The position numbers were made by a program, and so were the translations under genes. A model generated the notes under the pieces. That model ran no database searches. It saw nothing but the letters and a program-made list of their open reading frames with translations, and was not told the DNA's origin. This document shows positions 1 to 5,494 of a stretch of DNA of 5,494 nucleotides, piece after piece. Numbering within the stretch: position 1 is the first letter of the stretch; each line of letters starts with the position of its first letter. Origin of the DNA: an uncultured bacterium (GTDB lineage Bacteria > Pseudomonadota > Gammaproteobacteria > Burkholderiales > Burkholderiaceae_E); contig CAIPGD010000568.1 in assembly GCA_903864485.1 (NCBI GenBank), positions 1 through 5,494 of the forward strand. The letters run 5' to 3'.

Positions 1-814
1 ACTGCAGGTAAGCCGTTGCGACGTCCCGCGTGCCCTTGCGATCGACGGTGCGATCGACCACCGCCACTGGGGGTTCAGCCAAAATGCTGACCGATGGGAC
101 CACAATCTGGAACTTCTCTGGCCCCAACTCCTGAGCTGCCAAATACGCCTCGTTTTCCCAGGAAATAAAGACGTCACCGATGCCCCGTTCTGTAAAGGTC
201 AGTAAAGACGCGCGGGCACCAGAATCCAGCACGGGAACGTTGCGATACAGGGCGGCGATAAATTCCTGCGCTTTCCTGGCGTCGTTGCCATTGGAGCGCA
301 AGGCATACCCCCAGGCCGCCAGATAATTCCAGCGGGCGCCACCCGATGTCTTCGGATTCGGTGTAATCACCGCGACGCCAGGTTTCACCAGATCGCCCCA
401 ATCCTTGATGCCTTTGGGATTGCCCTTGCGGACCAAAAACACAATCGTCGACGTATAGGGCGCGCTGTTGTGTGGAAGGCGCTTCTGCCAATCCGCCGCG
501 ATCACCGCGCTTTTTTGCTGAATCTCGTCGATGTCATAAGCGAGTGCCAGAGTCACCACATCCGCTTCGAGACCATCGATCACGGACCGGCCCTGTTTGC
601 CCGAACCCCCGTGGGACTGGCGAACCGTCACCACGTCTCCAGTTTTACCTTTCCAATAGGCTGCAAAGGCTTTGTTGAAGTCTGCATAAAGCTCGCGGGT
701 CGGGTCATAGCTCACATTGAGCAGCGTCACGTCTTTTGCAGTTGCCGCGCTGAAGAAGCAAAGGCCCAGCACCAGCAACAGGAGTCGTCTAACCGGTATC
801 GTGTGAAATCGCAT
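1..814 (-). CDS. sbp: Periplasmic sulfate-binding protein (ABC transporter), 3' end cut by the window edge
   Basis: This is the substrate-binding component of a sulfate ABC importer; it captures sulfate in the periplasm and delivers it to a CysT/CysW/CysA permease. The frame is open from the ATG at 814 to the left edge, giving 271 residues of a protein that is usually about 330-340 long. Residues 1-26 form a signal peptide: basic start (RR at 9-10), hydrophobic core, and an ATA/K cleavage site after residue 26. Both classical signatures of prokaryotic sulfate-binding proteins are present: KGKTGDVVTVRQS at 55-67, followed by GGSGKQ at 69-74, and NPKTSGGAR at 153-161. The segment ADVVTLALAYDID (84-96) is also typical. 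A GAGG ribosome site lies 6 nt before the ATG. The related thiosulfate-binding CysP shares these signatures, so ligand preference is not settled. It follows the propionyl-CoA genes by 63 nt on the same strand; the functional link is unclear, and any cysTWA genes would lie beyond the left edge. Confidence 0.93.
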   Translation of the reverse strand, partial: MRFHTIPVRRLLLLVLGLCFFSAATAKDVTLLNVSYDPTRELYADFNKAFAAYWKGKTGDVVTVRQSHGGSGKQGRSVIDGLEADVVTLALAYDIDEIQQKSAVIAADWQKRLPHNSAPYTSTIVFLVRKGNPKGIKDWGDLVKPGVAVITPNPKTSGGARWNYLAAWGYALRSNGNDARKAQEFIAALYRNVPVLDSGARASLLTFTERGIGDVFISWENEAYLAAQELGPEKFQIVVPSVSILAEPPVAVVDRTVDRKGTRDVATAYLQ

Positions 815-820
815 GATGAA

Positions 821-824
821 CCTC
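821..824 (-). promoter_or_regulatory. Ribosome binding site of sbp
   Basis: The minus strand reads GAGG, with 6 nt between it and the ATG at 814-812. This supports the chosen start of the sulfate-binding protein, which also gives a complete signal peptide directly after the Met. Confidence 0.6.
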
Positions 825-831
825 GTTGTTG

Positions 832-861
832 GGGGCGCGATCATGCACGGCACCGCACCCC
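832..861 (-). other. GC-rich hairpin between the VOC gene and sbp
   Basis: In the minus-strand RNA, GGGGUGCGGU (861 to 852) can pair with AUCGCGCCCC (841 to 832). The result is a 10-bp stem with two G-U pairs and a 10-nt loop. It lies within the 63-nt gap between the VOC stop (878) and the sbp start (814), 17 nt before the sbp ATG and just upstream of its GAGG site. No run of U follows (the next bases are CAACAACGAGG), so it is not a standard intrinsic terminator. It could stabilise or attenuate the mRNA, or mark a processing point between the operon and sbp. The pairing is seen directly; the role is inferred. Confidence 0.4.
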
Positions 862-877
862 GGACCAACGAACGATT

Positions 878-1357
878 TCAACTATGCAAATGCAAAACAC
901 CAAAAGCAGCCACAACCTCGGGCGGCGCCTGAACCAGTTCGATCAGAACGCCCTCACCGCTTAAGGGGAAGGCTGCATCGGCGCGCGGGTGGATAAAAGT
1001 GATGTCATGTCCAGCAGCCCCCTTGCGGATGCCGCCGGGCGCAAAACGAACGCCCTGCTCGGTCATCCAGCGGACTGCCTCGGGCAAGTCGTCAACCCAG
1101 AGCCCGACATGATTGAGGGGCGTTGTGTGCACCGCGGGCTTGCGCTCGGGGTCAAGCGGTTGCATCAGGTCGACCTCAACCGCCATTGGGCCGCTACCTA
1201 GCGTGCAGATATCTTCGTCAACATTCTCGCGTTCGCTGACAAACGTGCTCTTGACCTCGAGCCCGAGAATATCGACCCAAAGCGATCTCAGACGCTGCTT
1301 GTCCGGGCCACCGATCGCGATCTGCTGAATGCCCAGAATTCGAAAGGGTCGGATCAT
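878..1357 (-). CDS. VOC (glyoxalase-fold) protein, probable methylmalonyl-CoA epimerase
   Basis: A 159-residue cytosolic protein of the vicinal oxygen chelate superfamily, which includes methylmalonyl-CoA epimerase (mce) and glyoxalase I. Two beta-alpha-beta-beta-beta modules can be read, about residues 6-70 and 78-145. The second starts with LNHVGLWVDD (81-90) and ends with GVLIELVQAP (136-145), supplying likely metal ligands His83 and Glu140. The first opens with GIQQIAIGG (9-17), where classical epimerases have a histidine; here the position is Gln12. Asp63 (in VDLMQP) is the likely second-site ligand. As the last gene after meaB, pccB and pccA, its expected job is to interconvert (S)- and (R)-methylmalonyl-CoA for the mutase. 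The ATG overlaps the pccA stop by one base (TAATG) with no strong ribosome site of its own, which suggests translational coupling. Similar proteins are often labelled lactoylglutathione lyase. Membership of the fold is secure; the exact substrate is inferred from context. Confidence 0.85.
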   Translation of the reverse strand: MIRPFRILGIQQIAIGGPDKQRLRSLWVDILGLEVKSTFVSERENVDEDICTLGSGPMAVEVDLMQPLDPERKPAVHTTPLNHVGLWVDDLPEAVRWMTEQGVRFAPGGIRKGAAGHDITFIHPRADAAFPLSGEGVLIELVQAPPEVVAAFGVLHLHS

Positions 1358-1375
1358 TATTCAAACTCAATAATG
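1355..1375 (-). promoter_or_regulatory. Inverted repeat enclosing the pccA stop and VOC-gene start codons
   Basis: On the minus strand, CATTATT (1375 to 1369), a 7-nt spacer GAGTTTG and AATAATG (1361 to 1355) form a perfect 7-bp inverted repeat. The 3' arm contains both the pccA stop TAA and the overlapping ATG of the VOC gene. As RNA it could form a small AU-rich hairpin that hides the second start codon until a ribosome finishing pccA opens it. The repeat is seen directly; a coupling role is inferred, and the stem is probably weak. Confidence 0.35.
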
Positions 1376-3432
1376 GCTTGGTCGACGCTGAGGCTCTCCC
1401 CCGCACGCGCACAAATTTGCTTGACTACGCCATCCTGCGACGCAGTCAAACTGTTTTCCATCTTCATCGCCTCAACCACGGCCAGTTTTTCGCCGGCCAG
1501 GACTTTTTGACCTGCCTGCACCGCAATCTGAACGAGCAGTCCGGGCATTGGCGAAAGCAACCAGCGCGAGAGGTCGGGCGGCGCTTTAAAGGGCATGAGC
1601 TTGAGAAGCTGGGCAGCACGCGGTGACAACACCATGGCGTCGATTGAGGCTCCGTGATGGGCGACGCGCAGGGTCAGTGGCTGCTTGGCGGACCCGCGCT
1701 CGACCTGCGCGCAAAAGGGCCGGGCATTGACCGTACCCTGAAGCAAAATTTCCCCTAATGGGGTGGGACTGTGGATCACATAGCTGCGCTCCCCCACCCT
1801 GACACTGGCTGTGATCGTGACGTCGTCATACTGTTCGATCAAAACCTCATGATGATGGTGGGCGCCCTCGGCACCCATTTGCACCACGACGTAATGACTG
1901 GCTTGAGCGAATTCATGACCGGGTAGCTGACCGCTGATACCTGCCGCTCGCGAATCGGCCTTACGCCGGACAAAGACAGCGAGGGCTACGAGGAACAAGG
2001 GATCGTCATGCGCAACATCCTCAGTCCTGAAGCCCTTGCCGTAGTGCTCCGCAATAAATCCGGTGTTGAACTGCCCACGAGCAAAGTCGGGGTGACCGAT
2101 CAAGGCGGATTGAAACGCGATATTGCTGCTGATGCCGCGAATCAAAAACCCATCAAGAGCCTGGCGCATCTGCTCGATCGCATCCGCGCGATCGCGACCG
2201 TGCACGATCAGCTTGGCGATCATCGAGTCATAAAACATCGGGATTTCGCCGCCCTCGTAAACGCCTGTATCGACCCGGACGCCACCGAAGTGATCGTCGC
2301 TGTAGGCCGGGCCTTCCAGCGTGAGCGTCCCCTGCTCGAGACTCTGCATCGGCGGCTGATAGCGCACCAGTCGCCCTGTCGATGGCAAGAAATTGCGCAA
2401 TGGATCTTCAGCATTGATCCGGCACTCAATCGCCCACCCACTGCGCCGGATGTCCTGCTGCGCGAACGCGAGCTTCTCGCCTGCCGCGACCCGAATCATT
2501 TGCTCGACCAGATCCAGTCCGGTAATGCATTCAGTCACCGGATGCTCGACCTGCAGCCGGGTGTTCATTTCCAGAAAATAGAAGTCCTGGTCCTTACCGA
2601 CCACAAACTCAACGGTGCCCGCGCTTTGATACTGGACGGCTTTGGCCAGTGCAACCGCCTGCGCGCCCATCGCTTGACGGGTCGCTTCGGAGATGAACGG
2701 CGAGGGTGCCTCTTCGATGACCTTTTGATGGCGACGCTGAATCGAACATTCACGTTCGTGCAAATAGACAACGTTGCCATGGGCGTCGCCCAAGATCTGG
2801 ATCTCGATGTGCCGTGGCTCCAGCACGTACTTTTCGATGAACACCCGATCATCGCCAAAGCTGCTCAAGGCCTCGCTGCGACAGCTGGCAAATCCGTCGT
2901 GTGCTTCTTTGTCATTGAATGCGACCCGCAGCCCCTTTCCACCCCCGCCCGCGCTGGCTTTGATCATCACCGGATAACCAATGCCCCGCGCGATTTCAAC
3001 GGCTTGCTCGGGCGTGTCGATCGCCTGGTTGTATCCTGGGATCGTGCTGACACCCGCCTCGTTGGCGAGTTTTTTGGAGGCGATTTTGTCGCCCATCGCG
3101 GCGATTGAATGGTGCTTGGGGCCGATGAACACGATCCCTTCGGATTCCACCAGCCGCGCGAAGGCTTCATTCTCGGAAAGAAAACCATAGCCCGGATGGA
3201 CCGCCTGCGCGCCAGTCTGCTTGCATGCGGCGATGATGTTTTGTGCAACGAGGTAGCTCTCGCGACTCGGCGCGGGGCCGATCAGTACGGCCTCGTCGGC
3301 CAGTTCGACATGGCGTGAAAACCGGTCGGCTTCGGAATATACCGCCACTGTTTGAATGCCCATTTTGCGGGCGGTCTTGATGACCCGGCAGGCAATCTCA
3401 CCGCGATTGGCAATCAGAATCTTCTGAAACAT
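1357..3432 (-). CDS. pccA: Propionyl-CoA carboxylase, biotin-containing alpha subunit
   Basis: This 691-residue cytosolic subunit has ATP and bicarbonate carboxylate biotin, which then swings to the beta subunit. It begins with the biotin carboxylase opening MFQKILIANRGEIACRV. The biotin carboxylase domain covers about 1-450 and shows MGDK (113-116), the ATP-grasp glycine loop GGGGKG (162-167), ERECS (226-230) followed by RRHQK, and EMNTRLQVEHPVTE (288-301) with catalytic Arg292 and Glu296. A linker/BT region (about 460-620) joins it to a C-terminal biotinyl domain (about 622-691) with EAMKM and the biotinylated Lys657. The ATG at 3432 is preferred because AAGGA lies 8 nt upstream; the frame could extend to an ATG at 3483, but that adds 17 unconserved residues inside pccB. 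The gene starts 20 nt after pccB. A methylcrotonyl- or acetyl-CoA role is possible for this architecture, but the pccB and meaB neighbours favour propionyl-CoA. A His4 run at 525-528 lies in the linker. Confidence 0.95.
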   Translation of the reverse strand: MFQKILIANRGEIACRVIKTARKMGIQTVAVYSEADRFSRHVELADEAVLIGPAPSRESYLVAQNIIAACKQTGAQAVHPGYGFLSENEAFARLVESEGIVFIGPKHHSIAAMGDKIASKKLANEAGVSTIPGYNQAIDTPEQAVEIARGIGYPVMIKASAGGGGKGLRVAFNDKEAHDGFASCRSEALSSFGDDRVFIEKYVLEPRHIEIQILGDAHGNVVYLHERECSIQRRHQKVIEEAPSPFISEATRQAMGAQAVALAKAVQYQSAGTVEFVVGKDQDFYFLEMNTRLQVEHPVTECITGLDLVEQMIRVAAGEKLAFAQQDIRRSGWAIECRINAEDPLRNFLPSTGRLVRYQPPMQSLEQGTLTLEGPAYSDDHFGGVRVDTGVYEGGEIPMFYDSMIAKLIVHGRDRADAIEQMRQALDGFLIRGISSNIAFQSALIGHPDFARGQFNTGFIAEHYGKGFRTEDVAHDDPLFLVALAVFVRRKADSRAAGISGQLPGHEFAQASHYVVVQMGAEGAHHHHEVLIEQYDDVTITASVRVGERSYVIHSPTPLGEILLQGTVNARPFCAQVERGSAKQPLTLRVAHHGASIDAMVLSPRAAQLLKLMPFKAPPDLSRWLLSPMPGLLVQIAVQAGQKVLAGEKLAVVEAMKMENSLTASQDGVVKQICARAGESLSVDQAIIEFE

Positions 3433-3440
3433 AGTTCTAT

Positions 3441-3445
3441 TCCTT
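3441..3445 (-). promoter_or_regulatory. Ribosome binding site that fixes the pccA start
   Basis: The minus strand reads AAGGA in the short pccB-pccA gap, 8 nt before the ATG at 3432. It selects this start over the in-frame ATG at 3483, which lies inside the pccB coding sequence. Confidence 0.75.
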
Positions 3446-3452
3446 CGACCAA

Positions 3453-4985
3453 TCAGAGTGGAATGTTGCCGTGCTTGCGCCACGGGTTTTCCAGTTTTTT
3501 GTGTCTGAGCATCGCCAGTGAGCGGCAGATCCGCTTGCGGGTCTCGTGCGGTGCAATGACATCGTCAATAAAGCCTCGTGCACCAGCCACAAAGGGGTTA
3601 GCGAAACGTGCCTTGTACTCGGCCTCGCGAGCCGCTAATTTTTCTGGATCGCCCTTGTCTTCGCGGAAGATAATCTCCACCGCCCCCTTAGCACCCATGA
3701 CGGCAATTTCAGCGTTGGGCCACGCGAAATTCACATCGCCACGCAAATGCTTGGATGACATCACGTCGTAGGCGCCACCGTAGGCTTTGCGCGTGATGAC
3801 CGTGACTTTGGGAACCGTGCATTCCGCATAAGCGTAGAGCAGCTTGGCACCGTGTTTGATGATGCCGCCGTACTCCTGACTGGTACCCGGCATAAACCCT
3901 GGGACGTCAACAAACGTGATCACCGGAATATTGAACGCATCGCAGAACCGAACAAACCGCGCGGCTTTGATACCGCTCTTGATGTCCAGGCATCCGGCCA
4001 GAACCAGCGGGTTGTTGGCAACGATACCGACCGTCTGCCCTTCCATCCGCCCCAGACCGATCACGATATTGGCTGCATAGTCGGGTTGCAACTCAAAGAA
4101 ATCACCGTCATCAACGACCTTATGAATCAACTCCTTGATGTCATATGGCTTGTTTGCATTATCTGGAACCAATGTATCGAGCGACATATCGAGTCGCCCG
4201 GCCGGGTCCCCACTGGGACGCACAGGTGGCTTCTCGCGATTGTTCAGCGGCAGATAATTGAAAAACCGACGCAGCATCAGGATCGCTTCGACATCGTTCT
4301 CAAAAGCAAGATCAGCCACGCCACTTCGAGTGGTGTGAGTCAGTGCACCACCGAGCTCTTCAGCCGTCACTTCTTCATGCGTCACCGTCTTGACCACTTC
4401 GGGGCCGGTCACGAACATGTAGGAACTGTCCTTGACCATGAAAATGAAATCGGTCATCGCAGGGCTGTAGACCGCCCCCCCAGCGCACGGGCCCATGATC
4501 ATGCTGATCTGCGGGATCACACCAGACGCCAATACGTTTTTCTGGAACACGTCCGCGTATCCGCCCAGCGACGCGACGCCTTCTTGAATTCGTGCGCCCC
4601 CAGAGTCATTCAACCCGATCACTGGCGCCCCGGCCTTCATGGCCTGATCCATCACCTTGCAGATCTTCTCGGCATGGGTCTCGGATAGCGCACCGCCAAA
4701 GACGGTGAAGTCCTGACTGAACGAGAACGCCAGCCGGCCATTGATCATTCCGTAGCCAGTGACGACGCCGTCACCGGGAATGCGGTTATCGGCCATCCCA
4801 AAGTCGACACAACGGTGCTCAACAAACATGTCCCATTCTTCGAACGTCCCCTCGTCAAACAGCAATTCAAGCCGCTCGCGGGCCGTCAGCTTGCCTTTGG
4901 CATGCTGCGAGTCGATTCTCTTTTGCCCGCCACCCAAGCGGGCCTTGGCCCGCTTCTCTTCGAGCAGTTTCTGAATGTCATTCAT
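3453..4985 (-). CDS. pccB: Propionyl-CoA carboxylase, carboxyltransferase beta subunit
   Basis: This 510-residue cytosolic subunit transfers the carboxyl group from biotin on PccA to propionyl-CoA, giving (S)-methylmalonyl-CoA. The start is typical of the family: MNDIQKLLEEKRAKARLGGG, then GKLTARERLELL (31-42) and EEWDMFVEHRC (49-59). Two crotonase-fold carboxyltransferase domains are visible, about 5-260 and 270-505. The N-domain carries LNDSGGARIQEGV (125-137) and the oxyanion-hole segment GPCAGGAVYSP (165-175). The C-domain carries VPGFMPGTSQE (361-371), GGIIKHGAKLL (373-383) and KAYGGAYDVM (400-409). Asp407 in the last motif corresponds to the residue known in actinobacterial PccB (Asp422) to favour propionyl-CoA over acetyl-CoA. 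The length is normal and the protein is intact, ending in GNIPL. The ATG lies only 5 nt after the meaB stop with a poor ribosome site (GAG, 8 nt upstream), so translation may be coupled to meaB. A 20-nt gap leads to pccA, its partner in the carboxylase complex. Confidence 0.97.
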   Translation of the reverse strand: MNDIQKLLEEKRAKARLGGGQKRIDSQHAKGKLTARERLELLFDEGTFEEWDMFVEHRCVDFGMADNRIPGDGVVTGYGMINGRLAFSFSQDFTVFGGALSETHAEKICKVMDQAMKAGAPVIGLNDSGGARIQEGVASLGGYADVFQKNVLASGVIPQISMIMGPCAGGAVYSPAMTDFIFMVKDSSYMFVTGPEVVKTVTHEEVTAEELGGALTHTTRSGVADLAFENDVEAILMLRRFFNYLPLNNREKPPVRPSGDPAGRLDMSLDTLVPDNANKPYDIKELIHKVVDDGDFFELQPDYAANIVIGLGRMEGQTVGIVANNPLVLAGCLDIKSGIKAARFVRFCDAFNIPVITFVDVPGFMPGTSQEYGGIIKHGAKLLYAYAECTVPKVTVITRKAYGGAYDVMSSKHLRGDVNFAWPNAEIAVMGAKGAVEIIFREDKGDPEKLAAREAEYKARFANPFVAGARGFIDDVIAPHETRKRICRSLAMLRHKKLENPWRKHGNIPL

Positions 4986-4990
4986 GGGTT

Positions 4991-5494
4991 TTACTCAATT
5001 GGTTTTCTTGGAATCATAGTCAGTTCGAGTAGCTGTCGAGCGGCCACCGACGCTGCAAGCCGGCCGGCCAAGACTGCCTCGAGTGCTGCGGGTAGTGCCG
5101 CCTGAACCGCCGGGTGGTCTCTGAAGCGCGATTTCAGCCCGGCCTCAATGCGCTCCCACATCCAGGCCTGGGTCTGCTGGGTTCTTCGTGCTGCTAACTG
5201 GCCATTTCGCGTTTGCAACTCGCGAAAGGTTTGGACCGCTGCCCAGAACGCACGGAGACCACCCGCGGCGCTGGCATCCGTTGCCGCGGCGCTAGCATCC
5301 GTTGCCGCGGCGCTCGGATCCATTGCCACGGCGCCTGCGAAAGGCTTTATCCCGATGGCTTTTAGGGCACTGAGCTGCAGAACAGTAGGTTGCCAAATCG
5401 ACAGGTCGTGATGCGCCCGGTCCGGATGACGATGCATACCGAACAAGCGCAACGAGGACATTATTTGCGACTGTGCCCGTGTCGCCGCATCCAC
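4991..5494 (-). CDS. meaB: Methylmalonyl-CoA mutase-associated GTPase MeaB (ArgK family), C-terminal half, 5' end outside the window
   Basis: MeaB is a G3E-family P-loop GTPase that binds B12-dependent methylmalonyl-CoA mutase, gates cofactor loading and protects it from inactivation. The visible 167 residues are about half of the usual 320-340. The Walker A, switch and NKxD motifs lie outside the window, and the first codon shown (GTG) is not a true start. The visible part contains the G5 motif in LQLSALKA (39-46) and then the C-terminal helical dimerisation region: GLRAFWAAV (79-87), ARRTQQTQAWMWERI (102-116), RFRDHPAVQAALP (123-135) and VLAGRLAASVAARQLL (141-156). Between the G5 motif and the helices sits an unusual Ala/Asp/Ser/Thr-rich stretch (about 48-78) that I do not recall in relatives and that includes a 7-residue repeat. 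The stop is 5 nt before pccB. The mutase gene is expected just upstream, beyond the right edge. The family call rests on the conserved C-terminal half and the context. Confidence 0.9.
   Translation of the reverse strand: MDAATRAQSQIMSSLRLFGMHRHPDRAHHDLSIWQPTVLQLSALKAIGIKPFAGAVAMDPSAAATDASAAATDASAAGGLRAFWAAVQTFRELQTRNGQLAARRTQQTQAWMWERIEAGLKSRFRDHPAVQAALPAALEAVLAGRLAASVAARQLLELTMIPRKPIE
5265..5327 (-). repeat. In-frame 21-bp tandem repeat, three copies, inside meaB
   Basis: Three adjacent 21-bp units lie at 5265-5285, 5286-5306 and 5307-5327. On the plus strand the first is GCGGCGCTGGCATCCGTTGC followed by C. The second differs from it at one base and the third at three. A decayed start of a fourth unit (ACGGCGCC) follows at 5328. 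Because 21 is a multiple of three the frame is kept, and the units encode the heptad-like pattern SAAATDA / SAAATDA / SAAG in MeaB. Such arrays usually grow or shrink by replication slippage. Confidence 0.9.

Noticed and set aside
37..58. A 10-bp direct repeat, TGCGATCGAC, with a 12-bp period at the left edge
   Set aside because: It encodes VDRTVDR within sbp and has only two copies; probably chance within coding sequence.
174..491. A 105-codon minus-strand frame within sbp
   Set aside because: It is out of frame with the intact sbp reading frame, which carries both sulfate-binding signatures across the same region; there is no sign of a frameshift.
875..925. A possible sbp promoter near the end of the VOC gene (CATAGT as a -10 element)
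   Set aside because: No acceptable -35 element lies at 16-18 nt, and the AT-rich bases are the last codons of the VOC gene.
470..964. A 164-codon plus-strand frame spanning the sbp start, the gap and the VOC-gene end
   Set aside because: It runs antisense to two genes with clear family motifs and has no recognisable domain.
2008..3108. A 366-codon open frame on the plus strand, antisense to pccA
   Set aside because: It lies wholly inside the well-supported pccA gene, shows no recognisable domain, and its openness is explained by codon use on the opposite strand.
3433..3483. A longer PccA start at 3483
   Set aside because: The added 17 residues overlap the end of pccB and are unlike the family start, whereas the ATG at 3432 has AAGGA at good spacing and gives the standard N-terminus.
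3852..4688. A 278-codon open frame on the plus strand, antisense to pccB
   Set aside because: It is fully covered by the conserved pccB coding sequence; the translation is rich in His, Arg and Gln without any family motif.

Overview
The window holds a single-strand (all minus) run of genes for the propionyl-CoA to succinyl-CoA pathway, followed by a sulfate-transport gene. In transcription order, from high to low coordinates, it contains: the C-terminal half of the methylmalonyl-CoA mutase chaperone GTPase MeaB (cut by the right edge); a complete propionyl-CoA carboxylase beta subunit, pccB; a complete biotin-containing alpha subunit, pccA; a small VOC/glyoxalase-fold protein in the methylmalonyl-CoA epimerase position; and the first 271 residues of a periplasmic sulfate-binding protein, sbp (cut by the left edge). 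No tRNA, rRNA, CRISPR array, transposon or phage gene was seen. The long plus-strand reading frames lie antisense to pccA and pccB and look like shadows.

The organism is probably a betaproteobacterium of the order Burkholderiales. This is inferred from remembered protein sequences and gene order (mutase, meaB, pccB, pccA, VOC protein), not from a search. The composition is moderately GC-rich, and the periplasmic binding protein with a type I signal peptide indicates a Gram-negative cell.

The first four genes are packed like one operon. meaB and pccB are 5 nt apart, pccB and pccA are 20 nt apart, and pccA and the VOC gene share one base (TAATG). PccA and PccB together carboxylate propionyl-CoA to (S)-methylmalonyl-CoA. 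The epimerase would convert this to the (R) form, and a B12-dependent mutase (expected just outside the right edge) would make succinyl-CoA, with MeaB protecting and reloading the mutase. sbp follows after 63 nt that contain a strong hairpin but no clear terminator or promoter. Whether it belongs to the same transcript is open.

The pathway itself is well known and I see no undescribed system here. The unusual points are: an extra segment of about 31 residues in MeaB, just after its G5 (SA) motif and partly built from a 21-bp in-frame tandem repeat; a glutamine where the first metal-ligand histidine of classical epimerases is expected; a perfect 7-bp inverted repeat covering the pccA stop and VOC-gene start; and the hairpin ahead of sbp.
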